Shown: positions 1 through 9,205, counted from the first letter of the stretch. The stretch: DNA of 64,000 nt from CBDFLA01 sp965248915 (GCA_965248915.1 OZ252216.1:3410001-3474000), one strand, 5' to 3'. The notes: generated by a model not told the origin, from the letters alone. Program-made: numbers and translations.

Positions 1-44
1 AAATTCAGCGCGAGACCATAGCTCGACATTTGGGAGTATAAGTC

Positions 45-659
45 ATGGGCGTAAGTGAACGGCGACAGCGAGAAAGGCAAGCGCGGCGATCTTCAGTGAT
101 CGATGCGGCGCGCGGTTTACTGCTTGAGAAGGGCTTCAATGGCGCCACGACGAAACAAATCGCCGAAAGATGCGAACTTTCCGAAGCAACACTGTTCTTT
201 TACTTCAAAAACAAGGATGAAATCCTGAGTTCAATTCTGTTTGAGAGCATTGATTTTTGGGCGGAAGGGTTCAACAAAGTAGCTGGCGCCAAACTCCAAC
301 CCGATAATAAGCTGGCGCGGCTTTGGAAGTTTTTCAAGAAGGTGAGAGAGGAGCATCCTGAATACTTTTTTGTCTCCGCTTATCTAGCTCGACCGTATGC
401 CATGGCAGATGTGTCGGACGAAATAAAGAACAAGATCGTGGATAAGTCCGGTGAGAATTTCCAAAGATTGGCTGCGATCTTGGAAGACATTACGGGTCGT
501 AGCGATGGACGCATAATGGCGGATTTCGTGTGGTCAACCTTCTTAGGTCTCATGGTTTTGCGGGATTCCCGCGATAATCTTAACTCGACGCCGCACCCGA
601 GCGATCGGGATCTTGTTGCCATTTTCGATATGTTGAAAACGAGTATTTTGGCGCGCTGA
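45..659 (+). CDS. TetR/AcrR family transcriptional regulator
   Basis: A 204-residue one-domain repressor. The N-terminal helix-turn-helix (about residues 15-60) shows the TetR signature: a TTKQIAERCELSEATLFFYF stretch followed by KNKDEIL. The rest is a helical ligand-binding domain without recognisable specificity. The ATG is the first plausible start and is preceded by a weak GGGAG. It ends 14 bases before the alcohol dehydrogenase on the same strand, so the two are probably co-transcribed, and the regulator may sense a substrate of that enzyme (inference). No operator is visible in the 44 upstream bases, but most of the promoter lies outside the window. Confidence 0.93.
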   Translation: MGVSERRQRERQARRSSVIDAARGLLLEKGFNGATTKQIAERCELSEATLFFYFKNKDEILSSILFESIDFWAEGFNKVAGAKLQPDNKLARLWKFFKKVREEHPEYFFVSAYLARPYAMADVSDEIKNKIVDKSGENFQRLAAILEDITGRSDGRIMADFVWSTFLGLMVLRDSRDNLNSTPHPSDRDLVAIFDMLKTSILAR

Positions 660-673
660 ACTGGAGATATGAG

Positions 674-1720
674 ATGAGTGAAATGATGGCAGCCCGACTT
701 ATTGCACCCGGCGAACCGCTCCGAGTTGAGTCTGTTCCCATTCCGGAACCGGTCAGCGGCGAAGTGTTGGTCAAGGTCAGCGCCTGCGGTCTCTGTGGCA
801 CAGATATTCACTTGGCCATTGATGGGGACATTCCCGTTGAGCGCACTCCAATCACTCTTGGTCATGAATCGGCGGGTACCATCACGTCTTTGGGCGAAGA
901 TGTCGATGACTTTGCAATAGGAGACCGCGTTGCGCTTTTCCCATCGGCCAATTGTGGCGTTTGCGACTATTGCCAGGCGGGAAGACAGTCTCTTTGCGAC
1001 CGGTCACGGGTCTATGGTATGGCTCGCGATGGCGGTCTTGCACAATACGTAACTGCGCCAGCACATTCATTGATCCGGATCCCAGATTCAGTTTCCTTCG
1101 AGATTGCAGCGATCATCACAGACGGCGTTTCGACGCCGTTTCATGCACTGAGGGACCGGGGAAATTTGCGGCCAGACGAAAGTGTTGCGGTTGTCGGATG
1201 TGGTGGCCTTGGCACCCATGCAATCATGTTGGCTAGACTACTAGGCGCGGGTAGAATCGTCGCTATTGATGTGCAGCAACCTGCACTTGAGCGAGCCTTG
1301 GCGCTTGGAGCGGATCTTGCCATCAACCCAATGGAACAGGATCCAGCAAAAACCATCCGTAGCGAGCTTGGAATTCGGGGTGTCGATCTAGCACTTGAAT
1401 TTGTCGGTGCGGCGAGAACTGCTGAGACGGCCATGAGTGTTTTGGGTAAGTCCGGGCGTGCCGTTTTGGTTGGTGTTGGAATGGAGCGGCCATCCTTGCC
1501 GCCGCTCTTGCGATTTGTCGGCATGGAACAAACGATTCTCGGTTCGTTTGGTATGAACAAACAGGACATTGAAGACTTGCTCGCTCTTGTTGATGAAGGA
1601 AGACTCGATCTGTCGCAATCGGTCTCTGCCAAATTTCCATTGAACAATGTCAATGATGCTCTGGCGACACTCGTGCGCAAAGAAGTTGGTGTTGTCCGGG
1701 TGGTTGTGGAGCCCAATTAA
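674..1720 (+). CDS. Zinc-dependent alcohol dehydrogenase (MDR family)
   Basis: A 348-residue medium-chain dehydrogenase. Catalytic zinc ligands are visible in CGLCGTDIH (about residue 38) and GHESAG (about residue 63). The structural zinc lobe is the four-cysteine cluster in NCGVCDYCQAGRQSLC (about residues 93-108). The NAD(P)-binding Rossmann glycines are GCGGLGTHA (about residue 175). Members oxidise alcohols or polyols with NAD(P)+; the substrate cannot be read from the sequence. An AGATATGAG stretch precedes the ATG, and the gene follows the TetR gene closely, suggesting a regulator-enzyme unit. Confidence 0.93.
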   Translation: MSEMMAARLIAPGEPLRVESVPIPEPVSGEVLVKVSACGLCGTDIHLAIDGDIPVERTPITLGHESAGTITSLGEDVDDFAIGDRVALFPSANCGVCDYCQAGRQSLCDRSRVYGMARDGGLAQYVTAPAHSLIRIPDSVSFEIAAIITDGVSTPFHALRDRGNLRPDESVAVVGCGGLGTHAIMLARLLGAGRIVAIDVQQPALERALALGADLAINPMEQDPAKTIRSELGIRGVDLALEFVGAARTAETAMSVLGKSGRAVLVGVGMERPSLPPLLRFVGMEQTILGSFGMNKQDIEDLLALVDEGRLDLSQSVSAKFPLNNVNDALATLVRKEVGVVRVVVEPN

Positions 1721-1880
1721 GGTCTATACCCCTTCTCGCTAGAAACTCATTTTGGTGACAATGGTAGGTCTACGATTGGCCGCTAGGATCCCTGGTTCGT
1801 TCGACCTGTTTCCAGATCTTGAGAACAGGGAATTGCACTCTTGTTCGAATTCCAACCCTTTGAACGAGGAGGAGACACTT

Positions 1881-2105
1881 ATGACATCTGAGAAGAAGAC
1901 AGCAAAGAAGGGCAATTTTGAACTTTCTGCTGAAAAGAGCCCTGTCGAGATACTTGGAGCTGTTACCAAAATGGGAGCGGATATTAGACAAGGAAGGCTC
2001 TCGCCTCTTGAGATATGCTTCACAAGTAGCGCGACCGCAATGAGTGTTAAGAATCTGAACGTTCTAGATACCAGACAAGGGTCTGTCGTTATCGGCGGTG
2101 ACTAG
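1881..2105 (+). CDS. Small protein of unknown function (74 aa)
   Basis: The ATG at 1881 has a strong GAGGAGGAG ribosome-binding site about 8 bases upstream, which favours it over an in-frame upstream start at 1752. The product is 74 residues with a lysine-rich N-terminus (EKKTAKKG), a central hydrophobic or helical part with one cysteine, and a short VVIGGD end. There is no signal peptide or membrane helix and I recognise no family. It stands alone between the dehydrogenase and an IS-truncated permease remnant. A short precursor-like peptide is possible, but no modification enzyme is nearby. Confidence 0.5.
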   Translation: MTSEKKTAKKGNFELSAEKSPVEILGAVTKMGADIRQGRLSPLEICFTSSATAMSVKNLNVLDTRQGSVVIGGD

Positions 2106-2404
2106 TGAGATAATTGGACTGCAAACAGCCGTCTACTCACTCTGACTTTTGAAGACAAGAATAGGCTGGTACTTGCGCGCTTTGTCAAATTTACCGGCAG
2201 CGTCTATGAGACTTGTTCACACGATGGGTGGCGAAGAGAAGACGGGAGAAAAGGTAAAACAGCGGCCAATGCATCTTTGTTGTAGAGTGGCTATTCGTGC
2301 GATTGTCATTGCAAAACTGGGCATTGTATCACTCAGGCATCGAAGACCATTCGATTTTCTCGGCATCTACTTTTTGCTAAGCTCACAACTTCAATTCTCT
2401 CCAG

Positions 2405-2557
2405 TCACTCATGTTTCAGGGCGTGTACAGGATTTGCTGTTGCGGCGCGCACGGCATGTATCGCAACTGTGCCATTTGCAATCAACAACGCAAATACTGC
2501 ACCACCGAGGAATGGCCACAGAGTCAGATCAATTCGATAGGCAAACCCCGAAAGCCA
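2405..2557 (-). pseudogene. C-terminal remnant of an FtsX-type ABC permease
   Basis: The minus strand encodes 50 residues and a stop that match the extreme C-terminus of FtsX/MacB-type permeases: WLSGFAYRI, a membrane helix, then AATANPVHALKHE. The complete permease at 28975-31437 ends in the same way (AAKADPAEVLRDE). The reading frame is open exactly up to the IS3-family end at 2558, so the upstream part of the gene was removed by the insertion or a later rearrangement. I looked for the missing part beyond the other IS end at 17511 and did not find it. The roughly 300 bases between 2106 and 2404 hold nothing I recognise. Confidence 0.7.
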
Positions 2558-2615
2558 TGTCTTTCCCCCTTATAACTGATCCACGAGATTCGTGATATTC
2601 TAGTTATGTGGAGGT

Positions 2616-2909
2616 ATGGGAATGGCGAGGAAACGGTTTTCAGAAGAAGCTATATTGGGTCTGCTGCGGCAGATTGAGTTGAGTTTGACCTCTGGTGGTG
2701 ACGTGAAGTCGGCCTGTCGATCCGTTGGGGTAAGCGAAGCGACATACTACAATTGGCGGCGCCGGTTTGGTTGTATGAGCAAGTCCCAGCTTCAGGAATT
2801 GAAGTCTCTGGAGAAAGAGAATGTCCGGCTTAAGAAGATTGTTGCTGACCTTGAGTTGGACAAGTTGATCCTGAGGGAAAGTCTTGATTACCTAAAGCCG
2901 AAGGTCTGA
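2616..2909 (+). CDS. IS3-family transposase OrfA
   Basis: 97 residues. An N-terminal helix-turn-helix (MARKRFSEEAILGLLRQIE..., ACRSVGVSEATYYNWRRRFG) is followed by a leucine-zipper-like tail (LKSLEKENVRLKKIVADLELDKLILRESL). This is the OrfA layout of the IS407 group, which binds the terminal repeats and is normally joined to OrfB by programmed frameshifting. OrfB begins in another frame just downstream. A GTGGAGG ribosome-binding site precedes the start. Confidence 0.92.
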   Translation: MGMARKRFSEEAILGLLRQIELSLTSGGDVKSACRSVGVSEATYYNWRRRFGCMSKSQLQELKSLEKENVRLKKIVADLELDKLILRESLDYLKPKV

Positions 2910-2941
2910 CGATTGCCGATCTGCGTCAGGCTGTAATCCAG

Positions 2942-3738
2942 GTGCGTCAGAAGTTCGGATCATCCGAGCGGCGGACGTGCAGAACGATCGGCGTGGCACG
3001 GTCCACACAGCGTTATGAGGCAACAGCGGAAGATGATGACAGCCTGCGGCTGGCATTGATCCGACTGGCAAAGCAGTACGGTCGTTATGGCTACAGGAAG
3101 ATTGCCGCACTGCTTCGCGTTGAAGGCTGGAAGGTCAATCACAAGAAGGTAGAAAGGCTTTGGAGAGAAGAAGGTCTCCAGATGCCTCAGCGACACAAGA
3201 AACGCAAGCGGCTTTATCACAAGGATAGTTCGATCATCCGTCTCCGCCCGAAGTATCAGAACCATATCTGGAGCATCGACTTCGTCCATGACAAAATGAC
3301 CAATGACAGGTCGTTCAAGATGCTCACCGTGCTGGACGAGTACACCCGTGAGGCCCTGTGCGTTGCAGTAAAGCCTCGAATGGGCAATGCAGAAGTTCTG
3401 GAGGCGCTTTACCCACTCCTCCTAAGGCATGGCAAGCCTGAGTTCATCAGGTCAGACAATGGCCCAGAGTTTGTTGCAGAGAACTTCCAGACCTGGCTCA
3501 CCAAGGTCGGGGTCAAGCCAATCCGCATCTATCCCGGCTCTCCCTGGGAGAACGGTTACAACGAACGCTTCAACGGCACACTGCGAAGGGAAGTCCTCAA
3601 TGCAGAGTGGTCAGCACCATTAAACAGGCTCAAATCGTCATTCAGACGTGGCTCAAACAGTACAATCACATCCGCCCGCATCAATCCTTGAACATGCGTC
3701 CGCCTGTGCCGGAAACTCTAGCTAGAAGTGGTACATAG
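2942..3738 (+). pseudogene. IS3-family transposase OrfB, frameshifted near its 3' end
   Basis: An integrase-core (rve) DDE transposase. DDE residues fall in WSIDFVHD, IRSDNGPEF and the E of NGYNERFNGTLRRE. The protein is normal to about residue 225, where one base appears to be missing (about 3612, after the codon for the W of NAEW). The original frame stops at 3691. The next frame restores the expected ending (STIKQAQIV, TWLKQYNHIRPHQSLNMRPP) and stops at 3738. This is not the usual A/B programmed shift, so the copy is probably inactive unless the base is a sequencing error. Confidence 0.85.
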
Positions 3739-3753
3739 AATGGGGGCTTTACA

Positions 3754-3922
3754 CGGGATCTAACGTGATTTGTTCATCGGTCGTGTCAGGGAATGTGGTT
3801 TTCGTGGGACGATCGAACCCATCATATTCAAAGAGTGTCGCATTGCCATTGGCATCTACCACCGAAATCTGGTTGCCGTTCAAGTCGTAGGTGTAACGTT
3901 GATAGCATTGCTGCAACGAGCC
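3754..3922 (-). pseudogene. Rhs YD-repeat fragment F
   Basis: About 56 codons of Rhs repeat (RYTYDLNGNQISVVDANGN, then YDGFDRPTKTTFPD). They match the 5' end of the larger Rhs fragment at 4937-6876 and stop at the IS3 right end. The fragment has no start, no effector and no immunity gene. It is joined on its 5' side to a prepilin peptidase fragment in another frame, so no fusion protein is expected. It probably continued into a sixth cassette that was lost at the IS boundary. Confidence 0.8.
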
Positions 3923-3939
3923 AGGGTGAGGGATTTGAT

Positions 3940-4278
3940 CGCAACGATCAGCAGTACGCTCGGCAGGCCCATCGGTTCGACCCAGACCCCGCCCCCGGCG
4001 CCGAAGAGTTTGGCATCGCCGAGACCCAGACCCGTCCGTCCGCGTATGCGTTCGCAAACAACAGCCAAGACCCAGAGCGCGACGAACCCGCCCGCTGCGG
4101 CAGCGGCATGGAGCCAAAACCGGTCACGATCGATAAGGAGAGTGACGATTAGTCCGGCAAGTGCGAGCGGCAGCGTCAGCGCATCGGGCAGACGTTGGTG
4201 TGTGATGTCGAAAAGTACCAGCAAAAGCAGAATCCCGGTCAGGACAATGCTCGAAATCGTGAAGATCAGTGAAGCCAT
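3940..4278 (-). pseudogene. Prepilin peptidase (CpaA/TadV-like) fragment I
   Basis: About 113 N-terminal residues of a type IV prepilin peptidase (peptidase A24). It has an N-terminal membrane helix, the first aspartate motif (FDITHQRLPD), a second helix, and the second aspartate motif (GLGDAK). Both catalytic aspartates are therefore present, but the C-terminal helices are missing because the frame runs into Rhs sequence at about 3940. The ATG at 4278 lacks a clear ribosome-binding site. It lies about 120 bases downstream of the immunity gene at 4401-4889. Two other, diverged fragments of this family occupy the same relative position at 13172-13367 and 15417-15652. Confidence 0.8.
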
Positions 4279-4400
4279 TATGAATTCTGAGTGCCTACCC
4301 TCTCTTGATTTAGAGTCGTAGGGGACCTGCAAACGTCAAAGATCCAATGTACTCCGTTTCCGGTTGTGAATCGAATTGTCCTTTTGGACGAAAGAAAACT

Positions 4401-4889
4401 CTAATGTTTTGGATCGATCATCGCATTCTTCTGAGCATCATCAAATGTTTCATAGAGTTCAATCCAAGCTACATGCCAAAGGTCGTCCCACAGGACGGTG
4501 TTATCAAAACTCGACTCTTCAATCCCGTTCAACACAAGGACATGACAACGCGCCGGAAATCTCAAAGGATCATGCAAAGAGATGCCTTGAATGCGTGGGG
4601 TCAGTACAAACACGTTGGTTTCATTCGGTCCATGATAGCCCGAGTAGTCAATGCCCAAACCGGGCTTAATTATCTCGTAGCTGGGAACAATTCTGACAAG
4701 AAGTCCAGGTATTTCACCCACCCAAATCTTGCGTTCAATCCAAACCTCTGTTGGAGTTTCAAAACCGTAGTAATTTTCCGAAGTTAGGTAGGCCGCTGGT
4801 TCCAATGATTGCTCAGTTGCCTCGACACCTTGCGAATTGAACATTGCTGCAAATAACCCAAGCAGCCAAGATTGTATGTTTTTTGACAC
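4401..4889 (-). CDS. Probable exported immunity protein of cassette E
   Basis: A GTG start at 4889, spaced 8 bases from AGGA, gives 162 residues, exactly the length of its paralogue at 8659-9147. Shared landmarks are YYGF/YYGL, ERKIWV/VRKIKV, a QPGLGIDF-like KPGLGIDY, and DLWH near the C-terminus. The N-terminus is a signal peptide (NIQSWLLGLFAAMF..., cleavage after VEA), so the product should act in the periplasm or envelope. It directly follows an Rhs effector module nearly identical to the one preceding the paralogue. The immunity role is inferred from position; no characterised family is recognised. Confidence 0.7.
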   Translation of the reverse strand: MSKNIQSWLLGLFAAMFNSQGVEATEQSLEPAAYLTSENYYGFETPTEVWIERKIWVGEIPGLLVRIVPSYEIIKPGLGIDYSGYHGPNETNVFVLTPRIQGISLHDPLRFPARCHVLVLNGIEESSFDNTVLWDDLWHVAWIELYETFDDAQKNAMIDPKH

Positions 4890-4936
4890 TTTCTTATTCC
4901 TAGTTGAACTCACCTCTCCTCGCCATTAACTCATTG

Positions 4937-6876
4937 TCACAAGATAATGTCAGGAATTGTACACTGAATCCGCCCAAAACGACATCGGTTTGATTTCCTG
5001 TTTTTTTGGGACGGATTGAACATACTCAAGATTTCCAATCCAGATGCCCCTCCCTTTTTCGGAGTAAATGGCTGTGAAGTAATACCTTGTATCTGAGCAG
5101 CTGGGTCTGGGACAAGAAACTCAATGGCCCCCCCTTGTTTTCCCCGATCTCGAGTGCATTGCGAACTAATACCCCACTCTCATCTACCAAAACACCTCGC
5201 GCGACATTCTCCATTGTATTTCCCTGCGGAAGTCCAAGCTCATCCGCTGGATTGTCCATTGTTGATGGGTCAATCGGTGTCCAAGAATGACCCTGTTCTT
5301 GTGAAGCTCCGCCCCAAACTCTGTATACAACCGTCCCTCCCTCTGGGTAGGTCTCCGCTAATGCCGGATTTGCGGTCCTCCAATGCGAAATCGGAAGTTC
5401 CTCACTGTCATCGCCGCTCATCGTGACAATTGCCCATGCCGCAATCGCTGCTGAACCCACAAAAGCAATTGCCTTTGCCGCGGCTGCGAGACAAGCGGGA
5501 GCGGGTGGAGTAAAGACGCACACAGTGGCACCACTCGGATCCACCTTGTTCATCGGATCATTTCCGACGTAGGCATAGAGGTTCATGTTGTCGGCGTAGC
5601 CGATGGGATCAACCTGCAGGAACCGGCCGATCGCAGGGGCGTAGTAGCGGGCGCGGTAATAATAGAGCCCGGTTTCGGCATCGAGGCGACGGCCGGTATA
5701 GCGGTAAGGGTTGCCGGTCAACGTCGAGGAGTTGCCGTATTCGTCGTAGGTATGACTCTCGACAACGGCGCCAGTACCATCTGTCATCGCGACGGTCGAG
5801 CCTTGATGGTTGACGTGGTAAAATGTGACCGCCCCTTGGGCATCGATCATTGCTACACGGTCGTCGACGGCGGGACCATAGACATAGCGCCGCAATAGAT
5901 TGCCCGCGCCGTCATACTCGGTGATCTCCTCATCACCGTCTTGCAGATAATTGGTCACTGTGAGATTGACGCTCTTTTCCACTCGCCGTCCCATGGGGTC
6001 GTAAGTGTAGGTCACATTGTTCGTAGGCGTGGTGGCGGAGGTAAGTTTGTTCTCCCGGTCAAAGGTGTAGGTATTTACGCCGTCGCCGGTGAGGTTGCCG
6101 TTCAAATCGTAGGTTAGGCTGGCACTGTTGACACCCGTATACTGGTTCAAATTGTTGACTGTATAACTCTGACTACCGGCGGTCCCTGGTTGCCACTCAA
6201 ACAAGGCATCGTTGATGGTCTTTGTGGCCATCTGATGCACATTGTTGTAGCCAAACGCATGCGTGAGGGTTGAGCCAGCAAAATTGTGATTGAGGGTCGC
6301 AAGATCGGAATCCGCTTCAAATGTGTAGGCGACAGATGTACCATTTCGGTAGGCGAGATTGGTGCGTTGCGACAAGGCATCGTAAGTGTATGTCGCGAGC
6401 GCAGATGCCGCCCCCTGCTCCTTAACCGTCTTCATCCGGTTGAGGGCATCGTATGTATAGTCAACGAAAAAACCATCTGGGTGGGTTACTTTCTTGCGGT
6501 TTCCAACAGCATCATATTGCGACGACACCTTTTTGCCATCCTCATGGGTCACCGACTTCAATCGTCCGACAGCGTCATAGACATAAGTGAGAGAGAGACT
6601 TTGGGTGTCTGAGACGAGGGTCTGCAAACCGTTTAAGTCGTAGACGTAGTCGACCGTTGTGTCGGCCACCTTTTGGGTCTGACGGTTTAGCGCGTCAAAC
6701 GAGGCGGTCATATGAAGCCCGGAGCGCATGCGTTTGTCGGTCACATTGCTTGCGGGATCTAACGTGATTTGTTCATAGGTCCAGTCAGGGAACGTGGTCT
6801 TTGTGGGTCGATCAAACCCATCATATGCGAAGAGCGTCGCATTGCCGTTGGCATCCGTCACCGAAACCTCGTTGCC
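4937..6876 (-). pseudogene. Rhs core fragment E with unknown effector domain, frameshifted
   Basis: About 20 YD repeats (TYDxxGR/N...) end in the Rhs-associated core (VDPIGYADNMNLYAYVGNDP, then NKVDPSG), followed by a hydrophobic linker and an effector domain (VVYRVWGGASQEQGHSW...). Near 5125 a C7 run replaces the CTC6 of the sister copy, a one-base loss that ends the frame early at 5026. In the corrected frame the protein would run to 4937 and finish with the tail RKSNRCRFGRIQCTIPDIIL, also found in cassette B. The 5' side begins inside the repeats with no N-terminal domain and only a GTG at 6861. It is probably a silent cassette. Confidence 0.85.
5044..5580. repeat. Effector-module repeat, copy in cassette E
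   Basis: About 537 bases covering the core end, linker and effector domain. It is essentially identical to 9291-9828 in cassette C apart from the one-base indel near 5125. The identity stops at the GCATAGAG within the core, where the two cassettes use different core alleles. Confidence 0.85.
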
Positions 6877-7022
6877 GAGAGGTAAACCAAACGCACTGAA
6901 AGGCCGTGTACGGATGTTTAATTAGTATTGCGCCCCCGAATTCCACCCATTGCGATTAGTTGATCTGAGAACCAACTGTGTTTACCATCGGAGTGTATCA
7001 CCGCAAAGCCATTGAGTGGTCT

Positions 7023-7208
7023 CTACTTCTTTCGCCACCAACGGCCGCCAAAAAGGACATAAATATTTCCCAGCACGGCAGCGATGACTAAATACACGAT
7101 CAGCGCTAGTGACCAAAGTTTTTCGTTTTCGGTTTCGGATATGAAGTACGCCAACAATAATCCAATTGGAGCATAGATCAATAGGAGTATTAAGAGTCGG
7201 CGGAACAT
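7023..7208 (-). CDS. Small two-helix membrane protein, candidate immunity for cassette D
   Basis: 61 residues with two membrane helices (LLILLLIYAPIGLLLAYFI and LALIVYLVIAAVLGNIYVLF) joined by a short acidic loop and ending in a basic WWRKK tail. A TTGAGGAG ribosome-binding site lies 8 bases before the ATG. It begins 34 bases after the stop of the cassette D effector, the position used by immunity genes in the other cassettes. A membrane immunity protein would fit an effector that attacks the inner membrane, but that is inference. The interval 6877-7022 holds no recognisable gene. Confidence 0.6.
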   Translation of the reverse strand: MFRRLLILLLIYAPIGLLLAYFISETENEKLWSLALIVYLVIAAVLGNIYVLFGGRWWRKK

Positions 7209-7242
7209 GATTTCTACTCCTCAATTGAGAACCAACAACAAC

Positions 7243-8547
7243 TTAACAGTAATCGTCTGGCACGCAAGTTTCCTCTGAAGGCCGCGCGACAAACGGAATT
7301 GGGACTTCCACTTTCGCACCCTCTGTCTTGATTGTCGAAGCACCAACACCAATACCAATCCCCAATTCAAGCTGACGTATCGTCGTATCCGGACCGCTCT
7401 CTTCCGATCCGTCGCTAGTAAAATCGTAAAGGTCATCGTCAAACTCAATATTGCCCTCAGCATCTAGCACTGTATCATTTGCGGATACGCTGGCACTGAG
7501 TACGACAGCATCAAGATCTGTTGTGTAGGCTGGTGCCACAACAAAATCCGAACTAGAAGCGATGCCAAGTCCTGCACCAACCCCCATCTGTATTCCATGA
7601 CCTTCGTCGGATACTTGCGTGATGTCTTCTCCCGAACCGCCACCAGAGTAAGCTGCAAATAATGTTCTTGACTTTGTATCAAAGCCTACAGAGCCGTTTA
7701 TTCGCCCGCCGGAGCCACCGATCTGAAACACAGCATCCAACCTAAGGTAAAACGCGAACCTACCACTCGGATCCACCTTGTTGATTGGATCATTGCCCAC
7801 GTAAGCATAGAGGTTCATTTGATCCTCGTAGCCAATTGGATCGACCTGCAGGAATCGACCGATGGCGGGTGAGTAGTAGCGGGCGCGGTAATAATAGAGA
7901 CCTGTCTCCGCATCAAGCCGTCGCCCGGTGTAGCGATACGGATTTCCTGTTAGGGTCGAGGAGTTGCCATACTCATCGTAGGTATAGCTCTCGATGACAA
8001 CACCGGAACTGTCTGACACTGCTACCGTCGAGCGCTGGTGATCGACATGGTAAAATGTGACCGCCCCTTGGGCATCGATCATTGCTACACGGTCGTCGAC
8101 GGCGGGACCATAGACATAGCGCCGCAATAGATTGCCCGCGCCGTCATACTCGGTGATCTCCTCATCACCGTCTTGCAGATAATTGGTCACTGTGAGATTG
8201 ACGCTCTTTTCCACTCGCCGTCCCATGGGGTCGTAAGTGTAGGTCACATTGTTCGCAGGCGTGGTGGCTGAGGTAAGCTTGTTCTCCCGGTCATAGGTGT
8301 AGGTATTGACGCCGTCGCCGGTGAGATTGCCGTTGAGGTCGTAAGCGAGCGCGGCGCTATCGATGTCGGTATATTGGTTGAGGTTGTTGACCGTATAGCT
8401 TTGGAAGGCACTCATGTCCGGCTGCCATTGGAAAGCAGCATCGCCGATCGTCTTGGAGATCATCTGATGCACCTTGTTGTAGCCAAAGGCATGGGTAAGG
8501 GTGAGGGTGAGGGTGAGGGTGGAGGCGAGGGCGACAGCGCGCCGCAT
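7243..8547 (-). CDS. Rhs core fragment D with unrecognised beta-rich C-terminal domain
   Basis: Starts within the YD repeats (HAFGYNKVHQM), continues through the Rhs core (NLYAYVGNDP, then NKVDPSG) and ends in a unique domain of about 175 residues. This domain alternates hydrophobic and small or polar residues (FYLRLDAVF, GVGAGLGIASS, LELGIGIGVGAS), suggesting beta strands or membrane-active segments, and ends in CVPDDYC. I recognise no toxin family. The frame is open throughout, but the 5' end is a junction with a TL-repeat expansion and no Shine-Dalgarno, so normal expression is doubtful. It is followed by a two-helix membrane protein. Confidence 0.75.
   Translation of the reverse strand: MRRAVALASTLTLTLTLTHAFGYNKVHQMISKTIGDAAFQWQPDMSAFQSYTVNNLNQYTDIDSAALAYDLNGNLTGDGVNTYTYDRENKLTSATTPANNVTYTYDPMGRRVEKSVNLTVTNYLQDGDEEITEYDGAGNLLRRYVYGPAVDDRVAMIDAQGAVTFYHVDHQRSTVAVSDSSGVVIESYTYDEYGNSSTLTGNPYRYTGRRLDAETGLYYYRARYYSPAIGRFLQVDPIGYEDQMNLYAYVGNDPINKVDPSGRFAFYLRLDAVFQIGGSGGRINGSVGFDTKSRTLFAAYSGGGSGEDITQVSDEGHGIQMGVGAGLGIASSSDFVVAPAYTTDLDAVVLSASVSANDTVLDAEGNIEFDDDLYDFTSDGSEESGPDTTIRQLELGIGIGVGASTIKTEGAKVEVPIPFVARPSEETCVPDDYC
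8499..8522. repeat. Hexanucleotide microsatellite (GGGTGA)
   Basis: About four GGGTGA units. On the minus strand they read CACCCTCACCCTC and encode Thr-Leu repeats (STLTLTLTLTHAFGY) where the sister cassettes have one Thr-Leu (STLTHAFGY). The expansion sits exactly at the 5' junction of cassette D. In-frame copy-number changes would leave the frame open. Confidence 0.85.
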
Positions 8548-8658
8548 CTACTAGCGCGAAAGCAAAACGGGCGCACAGCGCTTGCGGTTTACCTAAAGGG
8601 CTCGCGGGCAAGACATACGACAACTAAATTTACGGTTACCGGAATTCGTCACCGAAAT

Positions 8659-9147
8659 TCAATCACTAGATTCAAACAACTCCATCTTTGCAGACTTTTC
8701 ATAAGAGTCATATAGCTCCGCCCAAATACTGTGCCACAGGTCATTGAGAGCCACATTCTCTTTGAGTTCCGGCGGATTCACGCTATTGGCCACATACACG
8801 TGTACCCAGACAGGAACCACTATGGAGCGCCATAGAGAGAGCCCCTCATGACGTGGTAACAAAATTAGCCAGTTTGTAATATCCGGCCCTCTGTAGTCGG
8901 TGAAATCGATACCCAAACCAGGTTGCCTTACCCGATATCCTATGTCGATCTTGACCAGAAGTCCTTCGACATTGTTGACCTTGATTTTTCGGACAACCTC
9001 GACTTTTCGCGGGTCCTTTAGTCCGTAATACTCTGATGAAGAAATAAATAGATCTCTTGATTCCATTGGCTTTTCACCTTCCGCAGCCCGTATATTGAGC
9101 AGCGTCGCTATTGCTCCTACGAACCACAAATGATGTTTCCGAGGCAT
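8659..9147 (-). CDS. Probable exported immunity protein of cassette C
   Basis: An ATG at 9147 with TTGGAG 8 bases upstream gives 162 residues. The N-terminus (MPRKHHLWFVGAIATLLNIR) is a signal peptide with probable cleavage near RAAEG. It is a diverged paralogue of 4401-4889, sharing YYGL, QPGLGIDF, YRGPDITN and DLWH landmarks; by eye about a third of residues match. It follows the second copy of the same effector domain. The unequal divergence (near-identical effectors, diverged immunity genes) is odd. Its function is inferred from position and the signal peptide. Confidence 0.7.
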   Translation of the reverse strand: MPRKHHLWFVGAIATLLNIRAAEGEKPMESRDLFISSSEYYGLKDPRKVEVVRKIKVNNVEGLLVKIDIGYRVRQPGLGIDFTDYRGPDITNWLILLPRHEGLSLWRSIVVPVWVHVYVANSVNPPELKENVALNDLWHSIWAELYDSYEKSAKMELFESSD

Positions 9148-9205
9148 TTGATGACTCCAACCTTCCACTACCATCCAACTCAATTATTACGCAACACATA
9201 TACCT

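Larger units (their letters stand above)
2558..3753 (+). mobile_element. IS3-family (IS407-group) insertion sequence
   Basis: About 1.2 kb with imperfect terminal inverted repeats. The left end begins TGTCTTTCCCCCTTATAACTG; the right end reads inward as TGTAAAGCCCCCATTCTATG. It contains orfA and a frameshifted orfB. The flanks are an FtsX remnant on the left and an Rhs fragment on the right, with no matching target duplication (GCCA against CGGG). This suggests rearrangement after insertion. A degraded copy of the same left end lies in opposite orientation at 17269-17510. Confidence 0.85.

Noticed and set aside
2149..2595. 148-residue plus-strand reading frame
   Set aside because: It overlaps the FtsX remnant on the opposite strand and the IS end, and shows no motif or ribosome-binding site.
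3880..4332. Fusion protein of prepilin peptidase and Rhs
   Set aside because: At all three junctions the Rhs sequence is in a different frame from the peptidase part, so the apparent joint frames are chance readthrough.
4347..4787. Plus-strand 146-residue frame opposite the immunity gene
   Set aside because: It is a shadow of 4401-4889, which has the better start, signal peptide and a same-length paralogue.
5020..5130. Programmed frameshift in the cassette E effector
   Set aside because: The sister cassette C is in frame at the same place with one more base, so simple loss in a C run explains it.
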